NCBI RefSeq assembly: GCF_014193845.1
Contig: NZ_JACHZX010000001.1
Coordinates: forward strand, 62,001-126,000
Length of the DNA: 64,000 nt
Origin: Sphingomonas sp. BK345
Lineage (GTDB): Bacteria; Pseudomonadota; Alphaproteobacteria; Sphingomonadales; Sphingomonadaceae
Direction: 5' to 3'
Part shown: positions 1 through 7,879 of the stretch, piece by piece
Layout of the letters: every line of letters starts with the position of its first letter
Position numbering within the stretch: the first letter of the stretch is position 1
Notes under the pieces: generated by a model
Told to the model about the DNA's origin: nothing
The model's database searches: none
Seen by the model: the letters and a program-made list of their open reading frames with translations, nothing else
Program-made: the position numbers and the translations under genes

Positions 1-141
1 ATCGACGTCACTCGCGAACTCGTCGCTTATGCGATCATTGGAGCGGCCCTGCTGGTCGCCGTGCCGACGGCGATCGTTATACTGCGCCGGCGCCATCGTC
101 AGAAGCTCCGCCGTCGGGGTATCAAACGCTACGGCCACTGA
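1..141 (+). CDS. C-terminal end of an unidentified membrane protein (cut by window edge)
   Basis: The first 141 bases are open in frame 1 and end in TGA, giving 46 residues of a protein that begins before the window. They contain one hydrophobic stretch (about residues 8-29 of the visible part, with motifs ELVAYAIIGAALL and AVPTAIVIL), followed by a strongly basic tail (RRRHRQKLRRRG). This fits a last membrane helix with a cytoplasmic positive anchor. Family and function cannot be told from this fragment. Confidence 0.5.
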   Translation: MDVTRELVAYAIIGAALLVAVPTAIVILRRRHRQKLRRRGIKRYGH

Positions 142-202
142 GCGCCCGACGCGGGCGCGGCTAACTTCTGGCTCCCGCCCGTCGCGTAGCATGACATATG
201 AC

Positions 203-415
203 TCAGCCGGCGCGGCGCCGCGCCGCCATCTCCTCACATAAGCGCTCCACGGCGCGGCTCCCGGTGGAACGGAACAGCCCTGGTATCAGCGCGTGGATCA
301 GGCAGGCCGCGCCCGCGCCCATCAAGGTGAGGCCGAAGCGCGCGGCGACCTGCGCGTGCGCGATGTAGCTCTCTCCCACCGCGCGCGGGTGGTCGACGAA
401 CATCCGGTTGAGCAT
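203..415 (-). CDS. DUF6356 family small protein
   Basis: This 70-residue protein begins MLNRMFVDHPRAVGESY and has a hydrophobic middle (residues about 25-48, GLTLMGAGAACLIHALIPGL) that is probably one membrane segment. The HPRxVGESY start and the xACLIHALxPxLF core match the DUF6356 family seen in sphingomonads; its function is unknown. A longer reading from 457 is open, but the start at 415 is preferred because GGCAGGAGG lies 7-12 bases upstream as a strong ribosome binding site. It is convergent with the partial gene ending at 141 and divergent from the Lrp-type regulator at 527. Confidence 0.75.
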   Translation of the reverse strand: MLNRMFVDHPRAVGESYIAHAQVAARFGLTLMGAGAACLIHALIPGLFRSTGSRAVERLCEEMAARRRAG

Positions 416-526
416 AACACGCCTCCTGCCAACGCGAGAGAGCATAGCCCCGTTCACAGGTGAGAACGTGTCTCTTGCACCTACTATTCAGGGGTCGACA
501 CGAAAGGTCTGTGCTATGATTGGGGC

Positions 527-994
527 ATGACGGAGAATGTCATTCTCGATCCCACCGATCGGCGCCTGCTCGCCCTGCTGCAGGAAGATGCGACGATCTC
601 GATCGCCGATCTCGCCGAGCGGGTGAGCCTCTCTCCCACGCCGTGCTGGAAGCGGGTGAAGCGACTCGAGCGAGTGGGGCTGATCCGGTCGCGAGTCGCC
701 CTGCTCGACCGTGCCTCGCTTGGGCTCGACGTCACGGTCTTCGTCGCGGTGCGAACGACGCAGCACAGCGACGAGTGGCTGCAGACCTTCGCCGAGGGCG
801 TCGCGCGGATCCCCGAGGTGGTGGAATTCTACCGGATGAGCGGTGAGGTCGATTACCTGCTCAAGGTCGTCGCGCGCGACATCGCTGACTATGACCGTAT
901 CTATCGCAAGCTGATCAAGGTCGCGCCGCTGCACGACGTCAGCTCCTCATTCGCGATGCAGGAGATCAAGTCGACGACCGCGCTGCCGCTCTAG
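527..994 (+). CDS. Lrp/AsnC family transcriptional regulator
   Basis: The 155-residue protein has the full Lrp/AsnC architecture. An N-terminal winged helix-turn-helix covers about residues 8-60 (LDPTDRRLLALLQEDATIS, then ADLAERVSLSPTPCWKRVKR), and a C-terminal RAM ligand/oligomerisation domain covers about 68-150 (VPEVVEFYRMSGEVDYLL-type core). Family members sense amino acids and regulate amino-acid metabolism or transport. The convergent proC is a plausible but unproven target link. A TATGAT hexamer at 514-519, just ahead of the ATG, could be a -10 element. Confidence 0.93.
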   Translation: MTENVILDPTDRRLLALLQEDATISIADLAERVSLSPTPCWKRVKRLERVGLIRSRVALLDRASLGLDVTVFVAVRTTQHSDEWLQTFAEGVARIPEVVEFYRMSGEVDYLLKVVARDIADYDRIYRKLIKVAPLHDVSSSFAMQEIKSTTALPL

Positions 995-1007
995 CTGTCA
1001 CCGATCC

Positions 1008-1796
1008 CTACCGCCCCGCCGCCATCTCCGCGCCGCGCCGCGCCACCGCGCACAGCGTCTGCTCCAGCAGTGCCGCCAAGGCGCGCTCACGATCGAGCAC
1101 GTCGAGCCCGGCGCGGGTCATGCCACCGGGGCTCGCCACCGCGTCGGCCAGCGCGGCCGGGCTGCGCTCGCTCGCCGAGGCCATCGCCGCCGCGCCGTCG
1201 ACGGTCGCGAGCGCCACCGCTTCGGCCTCCTCGCGCGACAGTCCGGTCGCGACCCCGCCCGCGGTCAGCGCGTCGATGAAGCGGAAGAGGAAGGCGGGTC
1301 CGGTGCCCGACAGGGCGCCGGCGGCGGCGAAGCGCGCCGCGTCGTCGAACCACTCGACCAGGCCCAGCGGCGCGAGCAGCCGGTCCACCACCGCACGCGC
1401 CGACGCCGGCGCGTCGGGCGCGTGCACCGCGACGACGCCGCGGCCGAGCTCGACCGGCAGGTTGGGCATCGTCTGCACCGGCACCGGGCCAGGGAAGGCC
1501 GCCGCCAGCCGCGCCGGATCGGCGCCCGCGAGCATCGAGATAAGCAGCGGCGCCGCCGCGACGCGGGCGCGATGCACCGCGGCCACGGCGTCGAGCTGTT
1601 GCGGCTTGATGCCGAGGATCACCGCGTCGGGCGGCGGCGCGTCGGGCAGGTCGCGCGCCTGGCGCACACCGACGGGCAGCACGCGATGCTGGCGGTTGAC
1701 GACGTCGACGTCCTCGGCCGCGACCACGCCGCTCGCCAGCCAGCGCCGCAGCATCGCCGAGGCCATGTTGCCGCAGCCGATCATCCACAGCCGCAT
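1008..1796 (-). CDS. proC: pyrroline-5-carboxylate reductase
   Basis: This cytoplasmic enzyme catalyses the last step of proline synthesis, NAD(P)H-dependent reduction of 1-pyrroline-5-carboxylate. The 262-residue protein starts with a Rossmann nucleotide-binding motif (GCGNMASAM, residues 8-16). The C-terminal dimerisation domain carries GALSGTGPAFLFRFIDAL and SPGGMTRAGLDVL, the family signatures. Length is normal (about 260-275). It follows the YbjN gene by 6 bases and is the third gene of a minus-strand group (UbiK factor, YbjN, proC), so co-transcription is likely. Confidence 0.96.
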   Translation of the reverse strand: MRLWMIGCGNMASAMLRRWLASGVVAAEDVDVVNRQHRVLPVGVRQARDLPDAPPPDAVILGIKPQQLDAVAAVHRARVAAAPLLISMLAGADPARLAAAFPGPVPVQTMPNLPVELGRGVVAVHAPDAPASARAVVDRLLAPLGLVEWFDDAARFAAAGALSGTGPAFLFRFIDALTAGGVATGLSREEAEAVALATVDGAAAMASASERSPAALADAVASPGGMTRAGLDVLDRERALAALLEQTLCAVARRGAEMAAGR

Positions 1797-1802
1797 CGCG
1801 CG

Positions 1803-2330
1803 TCAGGCCTCGCCGGCCGTCTCGACCATCGCCGCCGCGATCGCCTCGCTCGGCGACTTGCCGCCCCACAGCACGAACTGGAACACCGGGTAGAAGCGCT
1901 CGCACTCGTCGATGGCGGATTCCACCAGCAACTCGGCAGTGCTCAGCGCCATGGTGGCCTCGCCGTCCTCGGCCTCGATCGCGGTGGCGTTGCGGTAGAG
2001 CAGGATGCCGCTGCTCGACCAGATCTCGAAATGCCCCATCCACAGCTGCTCGTTGACGAGCGCGAGCACCTCGTAGACCGGCGCGCGTCGGCCCTCCGCC
2101 ACCTTGACGTCGGGAAAGGCGAGCAGCTGGAGGACACCGTCCTCCTCGCGCCACAGCGCGCGCAGCTCATATTCGGTCCAGCTGCCCTTGATCGACGCGG
2201 TGATCTCGTCCTCGCCGCGCTCGCACGGCCAACCGTGCGCGAGGAAATAGGCCTCGAGCATGTCGAGCGGCGCCTCGCCCGCATTGTCGTCGTCGGCCTC
2301 GTCGAGCATCAGTAACTTATCGCTTGGCAC
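1803..2330 (-). CDS. YbjN domain-containing protein
   Basis: The 175-residue soluble protein is an alpha/beta YbjN-type (DUF1790-like) fold. It has an N-terminal acidic leader, then LDMLEAYFLAHGWPCER, a WTEYELRALWREED strand pair, and a C-terminal helix with CERFYPVFQFVLWGGKSP. YbjN proteins are linked to stress tolerance and type III secretion chaperone-like folds, but the biochemical role is not known. It lies directly upstream of proC with a 6-base gap, in the same order commonly seen in sphingomonads, which suggests one transcript. Confidence 0.85.
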   Translation of the reverse strand: MPSDKLLMLDEADDDNAGEAPLDMLEAYFLAHGWPCERGEDEITASIKGSWTEYELRALWREEDGVLQLLAFPDVKVAEGRRAPVYEVLALVNEQLWMGHFEIWSSSGILLYRNATAIEAEDGEATMALSTAELLVESAIDECERFYPVFQFVLWGGKSPSEAIAAAMVETAGEA

Positions 2331-2357
2331 GCGGCCCCCTTCCCTGGCGCGGCGCGA

Positions 2358-2618
2358 TCAGACGCCGGACTTGGCGGCCAGTGCCGCCTCGAGCGTCTCG
2401 ATCCGTGCGCGCAGCGCCTCATTCTCGTCACGCGCCGCGGCCGCCATCGCCTTCACCACCTCGAACTCGTCGCGTGCGACGAAATCGAGACCACCGATCC
2501 ACTCGCGCGCGCGGGCGCGCGCATTGGCCTCGGCCTCGCGCCCGACCCCGGCGAGCGTGCCCGCCGCGCCGTTGAAGAGCTTGGCGAGGTCGCCGAACAG
2601 ATGGTTCTCGGACTGCAT
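2358..2618 (-). CDS. accessory factor UbiK family protein (BMFP domain)
   Basis: The 86-residue protein has an N-terminal amphipathic region (residues about 5-28, including GDLAKLFNGAAGTLAGVG) and a C-terminal coiled coil (about 55-82, ENEALRARIETLEAALAAK). This is the layout of the BMFP/YqiC/UbiK family. Family members bind membranes, trimerise and assist assembly of ubiquinone-biosynthesis complexes in gammaproteobacteria; the role in alphaproteobacteria is inferred. It is upstream of the YbjN gene with a 27-base gap. Confidence 0.85.
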   Translation of the reverse strand: MQSENHLFGDLAKLFNGAAGTLAGVGREAEANARARAREWIGGLDFVARDEFEVVKAMAAAARDENEALRARIETLEAALAAKSGV

Positions 2619-2641
2619 AGATCATTTTCCTGTAGAGGCGC

Positions 2642-3163
2642 TTAACCGACCATCTGGGACGCCGCGGCCGGCGACACAAGCCGTTCCGCGTCGGGGTTGA
2701 GCTGATCGATACGCCAGTTGAGCGTACCCGCGAAACCCAGCCACATCATATACGGGACGAGCAGCCACGCGGCGCGACGGCGCACCTGCGCGAAGACGAA
2801 CGTGGTGAGGATCGTCAGCCCCAGGATCGCGACGATCAGCAGGAACGCCGCCGAGACCTGGTGGGCGCCGAAGAACAGCGGTGTCCACAGCAGGTTACCG
2901 ACAAGCTGCGCGGCGAACAGCGCGACCGCGAGCCAGCGCAGTCGCGCGCCACGCGCGCTCAGCACCAGCGCGAGCGCGACGCCCATCATCACGTACAGCA
3001 GCGACCAGGCGACCGGGAACAGCCAGCCCGGCGGCGTCAGCTCGGGCTTGGCCAGCGCGCGATACCAGCCGTTGGCGTCGCCCGACGGCACCGTCCGCCC
3101 CGACAGGAAGCCGAGCAGCAGCACGCCGGGCACCGCCACCGCCGCCCAGCGCAGGAACGACAT
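2642..3163 (-). CDS. tspO: TspO/MBR family membrane protein
   Basis: The protein has five predicted membrane helices and the TspO signatures PELTPPGWLFPVAW, GNLLWTPLFFGAHQ and MMWLGFAGTLNWRI. TspO proteins bind tetrapyrroles and cholesterol-like ligands and act as outer-membrane or envelope stress and oxygen sensors. The start at 3163 (MSFLRWAAVAVP) gives 173 residues with a normal first helix. An in-frame ATG at 3196 would add 11 residues. It is followed downstream by the UbiK-type gene in the same orientation. Confidence 0.92.
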   Translation of the reverse strand: MSFLRWAAVAVPGVLLLGFLSGRTVPSGDANGWYRALAKPELTPPGWLFPVAWSLLYVMMGVALALVLSARGARLRWLAVALFAAQLVGNLLWTPLFFGAHQVSAAFLLIVAILGLTILTTFVFAQVRRRAAWLLVPYMMWLGFAGTLNWRIDQLNPDAERLVSPAAASQMVG

Positions 3164-3271
3164 CCGCAACTGCTCCTTGGAAGCGACACCCCCCACCTTC
3201 GTCTCCCGATCGGCCCGTCCCGGTACTGCTGCCGCAACGCCACCGTCAGGTAAATGGTACTTTTCCCAAAT

Positions 3272-4006
3272 TCACGCGCGCGCCGCGGCGACGAGGAACT
3301 CCACATTGCCCTCGGGCCCGGTGATCGGGCTCTCGACCACGCCCAAGACCTGCCAGCCGCCCTGCTCCAGCCACGCCACGACCTCGGCGCAGACCCGCGC
3401 GTGAACGGCGGGGTCGCGCACCACCCCGCCCTTGCCCACCTCGGCGCGCCCCGCCTCGAACTGCGGCTTGATCAGCGCCAGCACGCGCCCGCCGGGGCGA
3501 ACGAAGCCGAGCGGCACCTCGAGCACCTTGGCCAGACCGATGAAGCTCGCGTCGCACACCACCAGGTCGACCGGCTCGGGCACGTGCGCGGCGGTGAGCA
3601 GCCGCGCGCTGGTCTGCTCGTGGACGGCGACGCGCGGATCCTGGCGCAGCTTCCAGGCGAGCTGGTTGGTACCACTGTCGACCGCGTAGACGCGCGCCGC
3701 GCCGCGGCTGAGCAGCACGTCGGTGAAGCCGCCGGTCGAGCTGCCGACGTCGATCGCCACCGCGCCGGTCACGTCCCAGCCGAAGTGATCGAGCCCATGC
3801 GCCAGCTTGATCCCGCCGCGCGACACCCAGGGATGATCGCGCCCGCGCACCTCCAGCGCGACGTCGTCCGCGAGCGCCTGCCCCGGCTTGTCGACCTTGC
3901 GCTCGCCGGCGAACACCAGCCCCGCCATCACCAGCGCCTGCGCGCGCGTGCGCGACTCGGCGAGGCCGCGGTCGACGAGCATCTGGTCCACGCGCTGCTT
4001 GGGCAT
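3272..4006 (-). CDS. tlyA: TlyA family rRNA (cytidine-2'-O)-methyltransferase
   Basis: The 244-residue protein begins with an S4 RNA-binding domain (residues 1-60, MPKQRVDQMLVDRGL and SRTRAQALVMAGLVF). An FtsJ-like SAM methyltransferase domain follows (AIDVGSSTGGFTDVLLSRGA, residues about 86-105, and VVCDASFIGL). TlyA proteins methylate 16S and 23S rRNA cytidines; in mycobacteria this makes ribosomes sensitive to capreomycin. Older databases call this family hemolysin A, which is misleading. The length is normal. Confidence 0.95.
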   Translation of the reverse strand: MPKQRVDQMLVDRGLAESRTRAQALVMAGLVFAGERKVDKPGQALADDVALEVRGRDHPWVSRGGIKLAHGLDHFGWDVTGAVAIDVGSSTGGFTDVLLSRGAARVYAVDSGTNQLAWKLRQDPRVAVHEQTSARLLTAAHVPEPVDLVVCDASFIGLAKVLEVPLGFVRPGGRVLALIKPQFEAGRAEVGKGGVVRDPAVHARVCAEVVAWLEQGGWQVLGVVESPITGPEGNVEFLVAAARA

Positions 4007-4188
4007 GCCGCCCTATCGCGCCGCAACGGCGGCGCCGCAACCGCTCGTCGCTCGCGCGCCTCCGCTCGCGTCAAATGCTGCGGCGCAGGATTGCCGATCG
4101 ATTTAGTAGGCAATAGCTAGAGGACAGAGGCCGCGGCCGTGCCGACCCCTAGACCGATCGCCGCGGCCTCACCAACTGGAGGTATGTC

Positions 4189-4851
4189 ATGGGACATTCC
4201 GCGTTCGATCTGTCGGTGCAGCCGACCGTTCTGACCGTCCCGGGGCTGGGCGGATCCGGGCCGTCGCACTGGCAGACATTGTGGGAGAAGAGCCGCCCCG
4301 ACACTGCCCGGGTCGAACTGGGCATGTGGGATCGGCCGCATCGCAATGCCTGGGTCACCAAGATCGACCAGGCGGTGGCGAGCGCGCGCGCGCCGGTGAT
4401 CCTGGTCGCGCACAGCCTCGGCTGCGTCGCGGTAGCATGGTGGGCCTCGCTGAGCCCACAGCCCTATGGCTGGCCGGTCGCGGGCGCGCTGCTGGTGGCA
4501 CCCGCCGACGTCGACCGCGCCGGTGTCGCCCCCGAGCTCGCCCCCTTCGCGCCGTCTCCGAAAGAGCCGCTGCCCTTCCCCTCGATCGTGGTCGCGTCGA
4601 GCGACGATCCCTGGGTCACGCTTGAGCGCGCGCATAGCCTCGCCGTCGACTGGGGCAGCCACTTCATCGATTATGGCGCCTGCGGTCACATCAACGCCGC
4701 GAGCGGGCTGGGGCGCTGGCCCGAGGGGCTCGAACTGCTCGACCGCGTGATCGCCGCCGCGGGCGGGCCGCACGGCGAGGCGCGCACCCCCGGCGACGCG
4801 CGCGCGATCCTGGCGCGGCCGCGCGAACAGGAAGCCGGGCTGCGGATGTGA
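4189..4851 (+). CDS. RBBP9/YdeN-type alpha/beta hydrolase
   Basis: The 220-residue cytoplasmic protein has the compact serine-hydrolase fold of RBBP9/YdeN (DUF1234). It shows TVPGLGGSGPSHWQTLWE near the N-terminus, the nucleophile elbow AHSLGC (residues about 71-76), an acid in SSDDPWV and the catalytic histidine in YGACGHINAASG. Natural substrates of this family are mostly unknown. GGAGG at 4178-4182 lies 6 bases before the ATG and fixes the start. The C-terminal 35 residues are Arg/Ala-rich and probably disordered. Confidence 0.9.
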   Translation: MGHSAFDLSVQPTVLTVPGLGGSGPSHWQTLWEKSRPDTARVELGMWDRPHRNAWVTKIDQAVASARAPVILVAHSLGCVAVAWWASLSPQPYGWPVAGALLVAPADVDRAGVAPELAPFAPSPKEPLPFPSIVVASSDDPWVTLERAHSLAVDWGSHFIDYGACGHINAASGLGRWPEGLELLDRVIAAAGGPHGEARTPGDARAILARPREQEAGLRM

Positions 4852-4973
4852 CGGGCGGGGCGTGACCCTGCTCCGGTGGTCCGCCTTGCGCTGAACGGCC
4901 CTGCTTCGCCGATCATCGGCGAACGATCGGCCTGATATCGGCTCCACCGCCGCGACCGGACGGCGGCAATCGA

Positions 4974-5020
4974 CGAGTCTCCGACCCAGCGACGATCCCC
5001 GTCGCACCGCCGGAGACTCG
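4974..5020 (+). promoter_or_regulatory. leader hairpin that would sequester the ribosome binding site of the UrcA gene
   Basis: CGAGTCTCCG (4974-4983) pairs perfectly with CGGAGACTCG (5011-5020). Inside it, GCGACG (4989-4994) pairs with CGTCGC (5000-5005) around the loop ATCCC. The two helices are separated by a symmetric 5/5 internal loop (ACCCA opposite ACCGC). The Shine-Dalgarno GGAG (5012-5015) of the gene starting at 5023 is in the outer helix. Seen directly in the sequence; a regulatory role is inferred. Confidence 0.6.
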
Positions 5021-5022
5021 CC

Positions 5023-5334
5023 ATGCGCTCGATTATCCTCCTCGTCCTCGCCGCCTCCATGCCGCTCGCCTCGGTCGCTGTCGCGCAGAGCTGGCGCGTG
5101 GGCGACGGCAGCTACCACATCGTCGCGCGCGACCTCGACGAGCGGACCGGCGCCGGCCGCGCCGCGATGCTCGCGCGGGTGGAGCGTGCTGCCGCGCGGC
5201 TGTGCGAGCATGAGCCGCTCACCAGGGACCGCCGCGCCTGCGTCGCCGCCACCGTCGCCGACGCAGCGCGGCGCTCGTCGCCGCTGCGGATCGCGATGGC
5301 CGAGCGCGATGCCACCGCACTGGCGGCGCGCTGA
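5023..5334 (+). CDS. UrcA family protein
   Basis: The 103-residue protein has a cleavable signal peptide (residues 1-22, ending ASVAVAQ). The mature part has the UrcA pattern: a short beta start (YHIVARDLDERTGAGRAAM), a helix with ARVERAAARLCEHE, then RRACVAATVADA. The two cysteines could form a disulfide in the periplasm. UrcA proteins are common in sphingomonads and have no known biochemical role. The ATG follows a long leader hairpin that hides its ribosome binding site. Confidence 0.8.
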   Translation: MRSIILLVLAASMPLASVAVAQSWRVGDGSYHIVARDLDERTGAGRAAMLARVERAAARLCEHEPLTRDRRACVAATVADAARRSSPLRIAMAERDATALAAR

Positions 5335-5407
5335 TGAGCGCACACAACGTCGAGCGACAGGGCGCAAGCGAGGACGTGGCGGTCGCCTCGTTCACGCAGT
5401 TGACCGC

Positions 5408-7024
5408 TCAGCCCAGCGCCACCGCGCGATCATCGGGCCGGGTGCCGGTCTCGCGCCAGTAGCGCGTCAGTCCCATCGCCCCGGCCAGCGTCCCGAAGCG
5501 CGGGTCGCGACGCATCGCTGCGCACGGCGGCGCGAACAGGAACCAGCTCACGCGCTGATCGGGCGCGGTATAGGTGCCTTGCCGGCGCGAGAAGCGCAGC
5601 GTGTCCACCGCGAAGCCGCGGCGTAGGAAATAGCCCTCGGCGATCGCGAAAGCCTGGTCGAGCCGCCCCGCCGCGCTGAGGAACTGGATCGCGTTCTCGG
5701 CATGACCGCTACCGCGGTGCGCCGCCTCGACATATCCAGCGGCAGTCGCGTCGACGTCGCTTGGGGCGCGGGTCGCCAGCGCGCGCGCTAGTCCCGCGGT
5801 CAGCGCGAAGCTCGCGTCGTCGACGGTGCTGGGCCGGTGGTCCGAGTCCTCGATCATGCGAAGCGCCTCCGCGCCCCGGCCGGTGTAGGCGAGCAGGAAG
5901 GCGCGCGTGAACCACACGGCGTAGTGGAGCGGGTAGAGCGCAAAGGCCTCCTCCATCGCGCGGTCGGCCTCCTCCAGCCGGTCGACGCTCCACAGCGAGA
6001 CGACGCGCTGGTACATCGCGATCGGCGACGGTCCGCCGACGGTGAGCGCGCGCGTGAAATGGTCGATCGATTCGCGCATCCGCCCGACCATCTGCAGCAT
6101 ACGGCCGAGCGCGTCGGCGATCACGTCGTCCTCGGGATGCTCGCGCGCCGCGCGGGCGGTGACCTGCTCCTGCGCGCGCCAATTGCCGAGCAGCGGCGCC
6201 CGCCGCATCCGCGCCAGCGCGGCATAGGCGTTTCCAGGATCGATCGCTTCGGCGCGCCGCTCGGCCGCGAGCGCCCGCTCGGCGAAGGCGGCGCGGTCCG
6301 CCGCGGTCGCGATCCGCGCCGCCACCGCGCAGCACAGCGCGAGTTGCCCCCAGGCATCGGCGTCGTCAGGGGCGAGCAGCACGGCGCGGCGGAATAGTCC
6401 GATCGCCTGCCAGAGGCCCTGGCGGTCCGCCTGGCGCTGCGAGTCGCGCGCCTGAGCGACGAGCGCGGCGACCTCGGGCGTTCGCGGTGCGGCGCGGTCA
6501 CGGTGCCACCACCAGGCGCCGCCGGCTGCGGTAGCGCCCGCGACACCCAGCCCGGCGATCAGCGCACGACGTGGCACGATGGGGATAGCAGCGCGCTTGG
6601 TACTCTCGGCCGCGGAAGCCGCCCGGTCTTCGGCGATGGAGGGCGGCGCCGGCGAAGCGCTTGCCTCGACGACGATCAGGCGATAGCCGACCCGCGCAAT
6701 CGTCTCGATGCGAAAACGGCCCGCGGCGATCCCTTCGCCGAGGCGGCGCAGTCGCCCGACGACGCGATTGATCGCGTCGTCGCCGACGATACGCCCATCC
6801 CAGCATTGCGCCACCAGCTCGTCGCGCGACACCACCGCGCCGCCCGCGCGGGTCAGCACGACCAGGACCTGCATGACGCGCGGCTCGAGCAGTTCCTCCT
6901 GATCGCCCAGCGCGACGAGGCGGAGCGAGGGGCGTATTATGAGGCCGGCCAGGTCGATATCGGCGGTGCGGGCGAGGTCGATCATGCCACGGACCGCTCG
7001 TCGCAGGAGTGGCGTCCGCCCCAT
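5408..7024 (-). CDS. winged-helix regulator with membrane segment and TPR-like C-terminus
   Basis: Residues about 20-118 form an OmpR/CadC-type winged-helix DNA-binding domain (EPRVMQVLVVLTRAGGAVVS, SRDELVAQCWDGRIVGDDAI, RVVGRLRRLGEG, IARVGYRLIV). A Pro/Ala linker leads to one hydrophobic segment (about 153-172, ALIAGLGVAGATAAGGAWWW). A long helical-repeat region (about 180-520) with TPR-like spacing follows. This is the CadC-like layout of a membrane-bound one-component regulator whose sensing part faces the periplasm, but no ligand is evident. An in-frame ATG at 6985 (MIDLARTADIDLAG) is an alternative start and neither site has a clear ribosome binding site. Confidence 0.8.
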   Translation of the reverse strand: MGRTPLLRRAVRGMIDLARTADIDLAGLIIRPSLRLVALGDQEELLEPRVMQVLVVLTRAGGAVVSRDELVAQCWDGRIVGDDAINRVVGRLRRLGEGIAAGRFRIETIARVGYRLIVVEASASPAPPSIAEDRAASAAESTKRAAIPIVPRRALIAGLGVAGATAAGGAWWWHRDRAAPRTPEVAALVAQARDSQRQADRQGLWQAIGLFRRAVLLAPDDADAWGQLALCCAVAARIATAADRAAFAERALAAERRAEAIDPGNAYAALARMRRAPLLGNWRAQEQVTARAAREHPEDDVIADALGRMLQMVGRMRESIDHFTRALTVGGPSPIAMYQRVVSLWSVDRLEEADRAMEEAFALYPLHYAVWFTRAFLLAYTGRGAEALRMIEDSDHRPSTVDDASFALTAGLARALATRAPSDVDATAAGYVEAAHRGSGHAENAIQFLSAAGRLDQAFAIAEGYFLRRGFAVDTLRFSRRQGTYTAPDQRVSWFLFAPPCAAMRRDPRFGTLAGAMGLTRYWRETGTRPDDRAVALG

Positions 7025-7036
7025 CTCCCAGTCGAC

Positions 7037-7130
7037 GTCATCCCGAACTCGTTTTGGGTTCCACCGCGCCCCACCTCCAGAGGTCGATGCGCTTGCGGGA
7101 CCGTGGATCCTGAAACAAGTTCAGGATGGC
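7037..7130. repeat. 94-bp double-hairpin intergenic repeat, copy 1
   Basis: The element starts GTCATCCCGAACTCG and ends AAGTTCAGGATGGC. Each end is itself an imperfect palindrome (ATCCTGAAACAAGTTCAGGA at the right end), and the outer termini are inverted relative to each other. Six other copies of 93-95 bp are in this window. It lies between the winged-helix regulator and the YoaK gene. Confidence 0.75.
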
Positions 7131-7216
7131 GTCGCTGTGTGACGCTGAACGGCGACCGCTCGCGGGCAATTCCCTCTCGCATCCCCATGCCCCCCGGCAT
7201 CGCCCCCCCCCCGGTC

Positions 7217-7879
7217 TCACTCGCGCGGCACACGGCCTCCCGCCGTCGTCGTCGCCGCGGCGAGCAGTGCGATGCCGAGTGCCGCGCCTGTCGCGCGCCA
7301 CAGCGCGGCGTTATCGAGCGCGGCATAGTCGGCCGTGCCGAGGAAAGCGCCCGCAACCAGCCCCGACCACAGCAGCAGGTACGGCAGCCAGTCCCAGCGC
7401 GCGCCGTCGCCCATCAGCGCGCCCGCGAGATGCTGGCCGAGCTTGACCAAGGCGCCTGTCATATAGGTCACCCCGACGCTGACCTCGCCGTCGCGCTGGA
7501 AGACGGTGTTGAGTCCGCCCATCGCCAACGCCAGCAGCACCGTGCCAAGGCCGCCGAGCGGGCCGAACTCGGGCAGCGCCGCCGCCACCGCGAGCGGCAC
7601 CGCGGCGAGTACGATCACGCCCGGCCGGCGCCAGCGCCCCAGCGCCGCGCCCGCGGTGGCGCCGACGACCACGCCCGCGACGAAGGCGAGGATCAGCGAC
7701 GCCGCGGTGAGCGCCAGCGGCGAGCCGCCCGCCAGCGCCACCGCCAGCCGGGTCGAGTTGCCGCTCATGAAGGAGACGAACAGGCCGTTGAGCCGCAGGA
7801 AGCCGATCGCGTCGACATAGCCCGCCAGCGCCGCCAGCGCGATCGCCAGCCACCATTCGCGTCGTGGATGCCGGGTCAC
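7217..7879 (-). CDS. YoaK family (DUF1275) membrane protein
   Basis: The 220-residue protein has six predicted membrane helices and the DUF1275 signatures AGYVDAIGFLRLNGLFVSFM, SGNSTRLAVALAGG and ITYMTGAL-type VGVTYMTGALVKLGQ. The function of YoaK is unknown. It starts with GTG at 7879, whose last two bases are the first two of the parE stop codon (GTGA overlap), so translation is probably coupled to parE. A run of ten C lies just after the stop codon (7203-7212). Confidence 0.9.
   Translation of the reverse strand: MTRHPRREWWLAIALAALAGYVDAIGFLRLNGLFVSFMSGNSTRLAVALAGGSPLALTAASLILAFVAGVVVGATAGAALGRWRRPGVIVLAAVPLAVAAALPEFGPLGGLGTVLLALAMGGLNTVFQRDGEVSVGVTYMTGALVKLGQHLAGALMGDGARWDWLPYLLLWSGLVAGAFLGTADYAALDNAALWRATGAALGIALLAAATTTAGGRVPRE

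Noticed and set aside
4117..5367. 416-codon minus-strand open frame
   Set aside because: It runs through two convincing plus-strand genes (alpha/beta hydrolase and UrcA protein) and has no recognisable domain.
7203..7212. Run of ten C after the YoaK gene, possible phase-variation tract
   Set aside because: It lies downstream of the stop codon and not in a promoter or reading frame, so length change would not alter the product.
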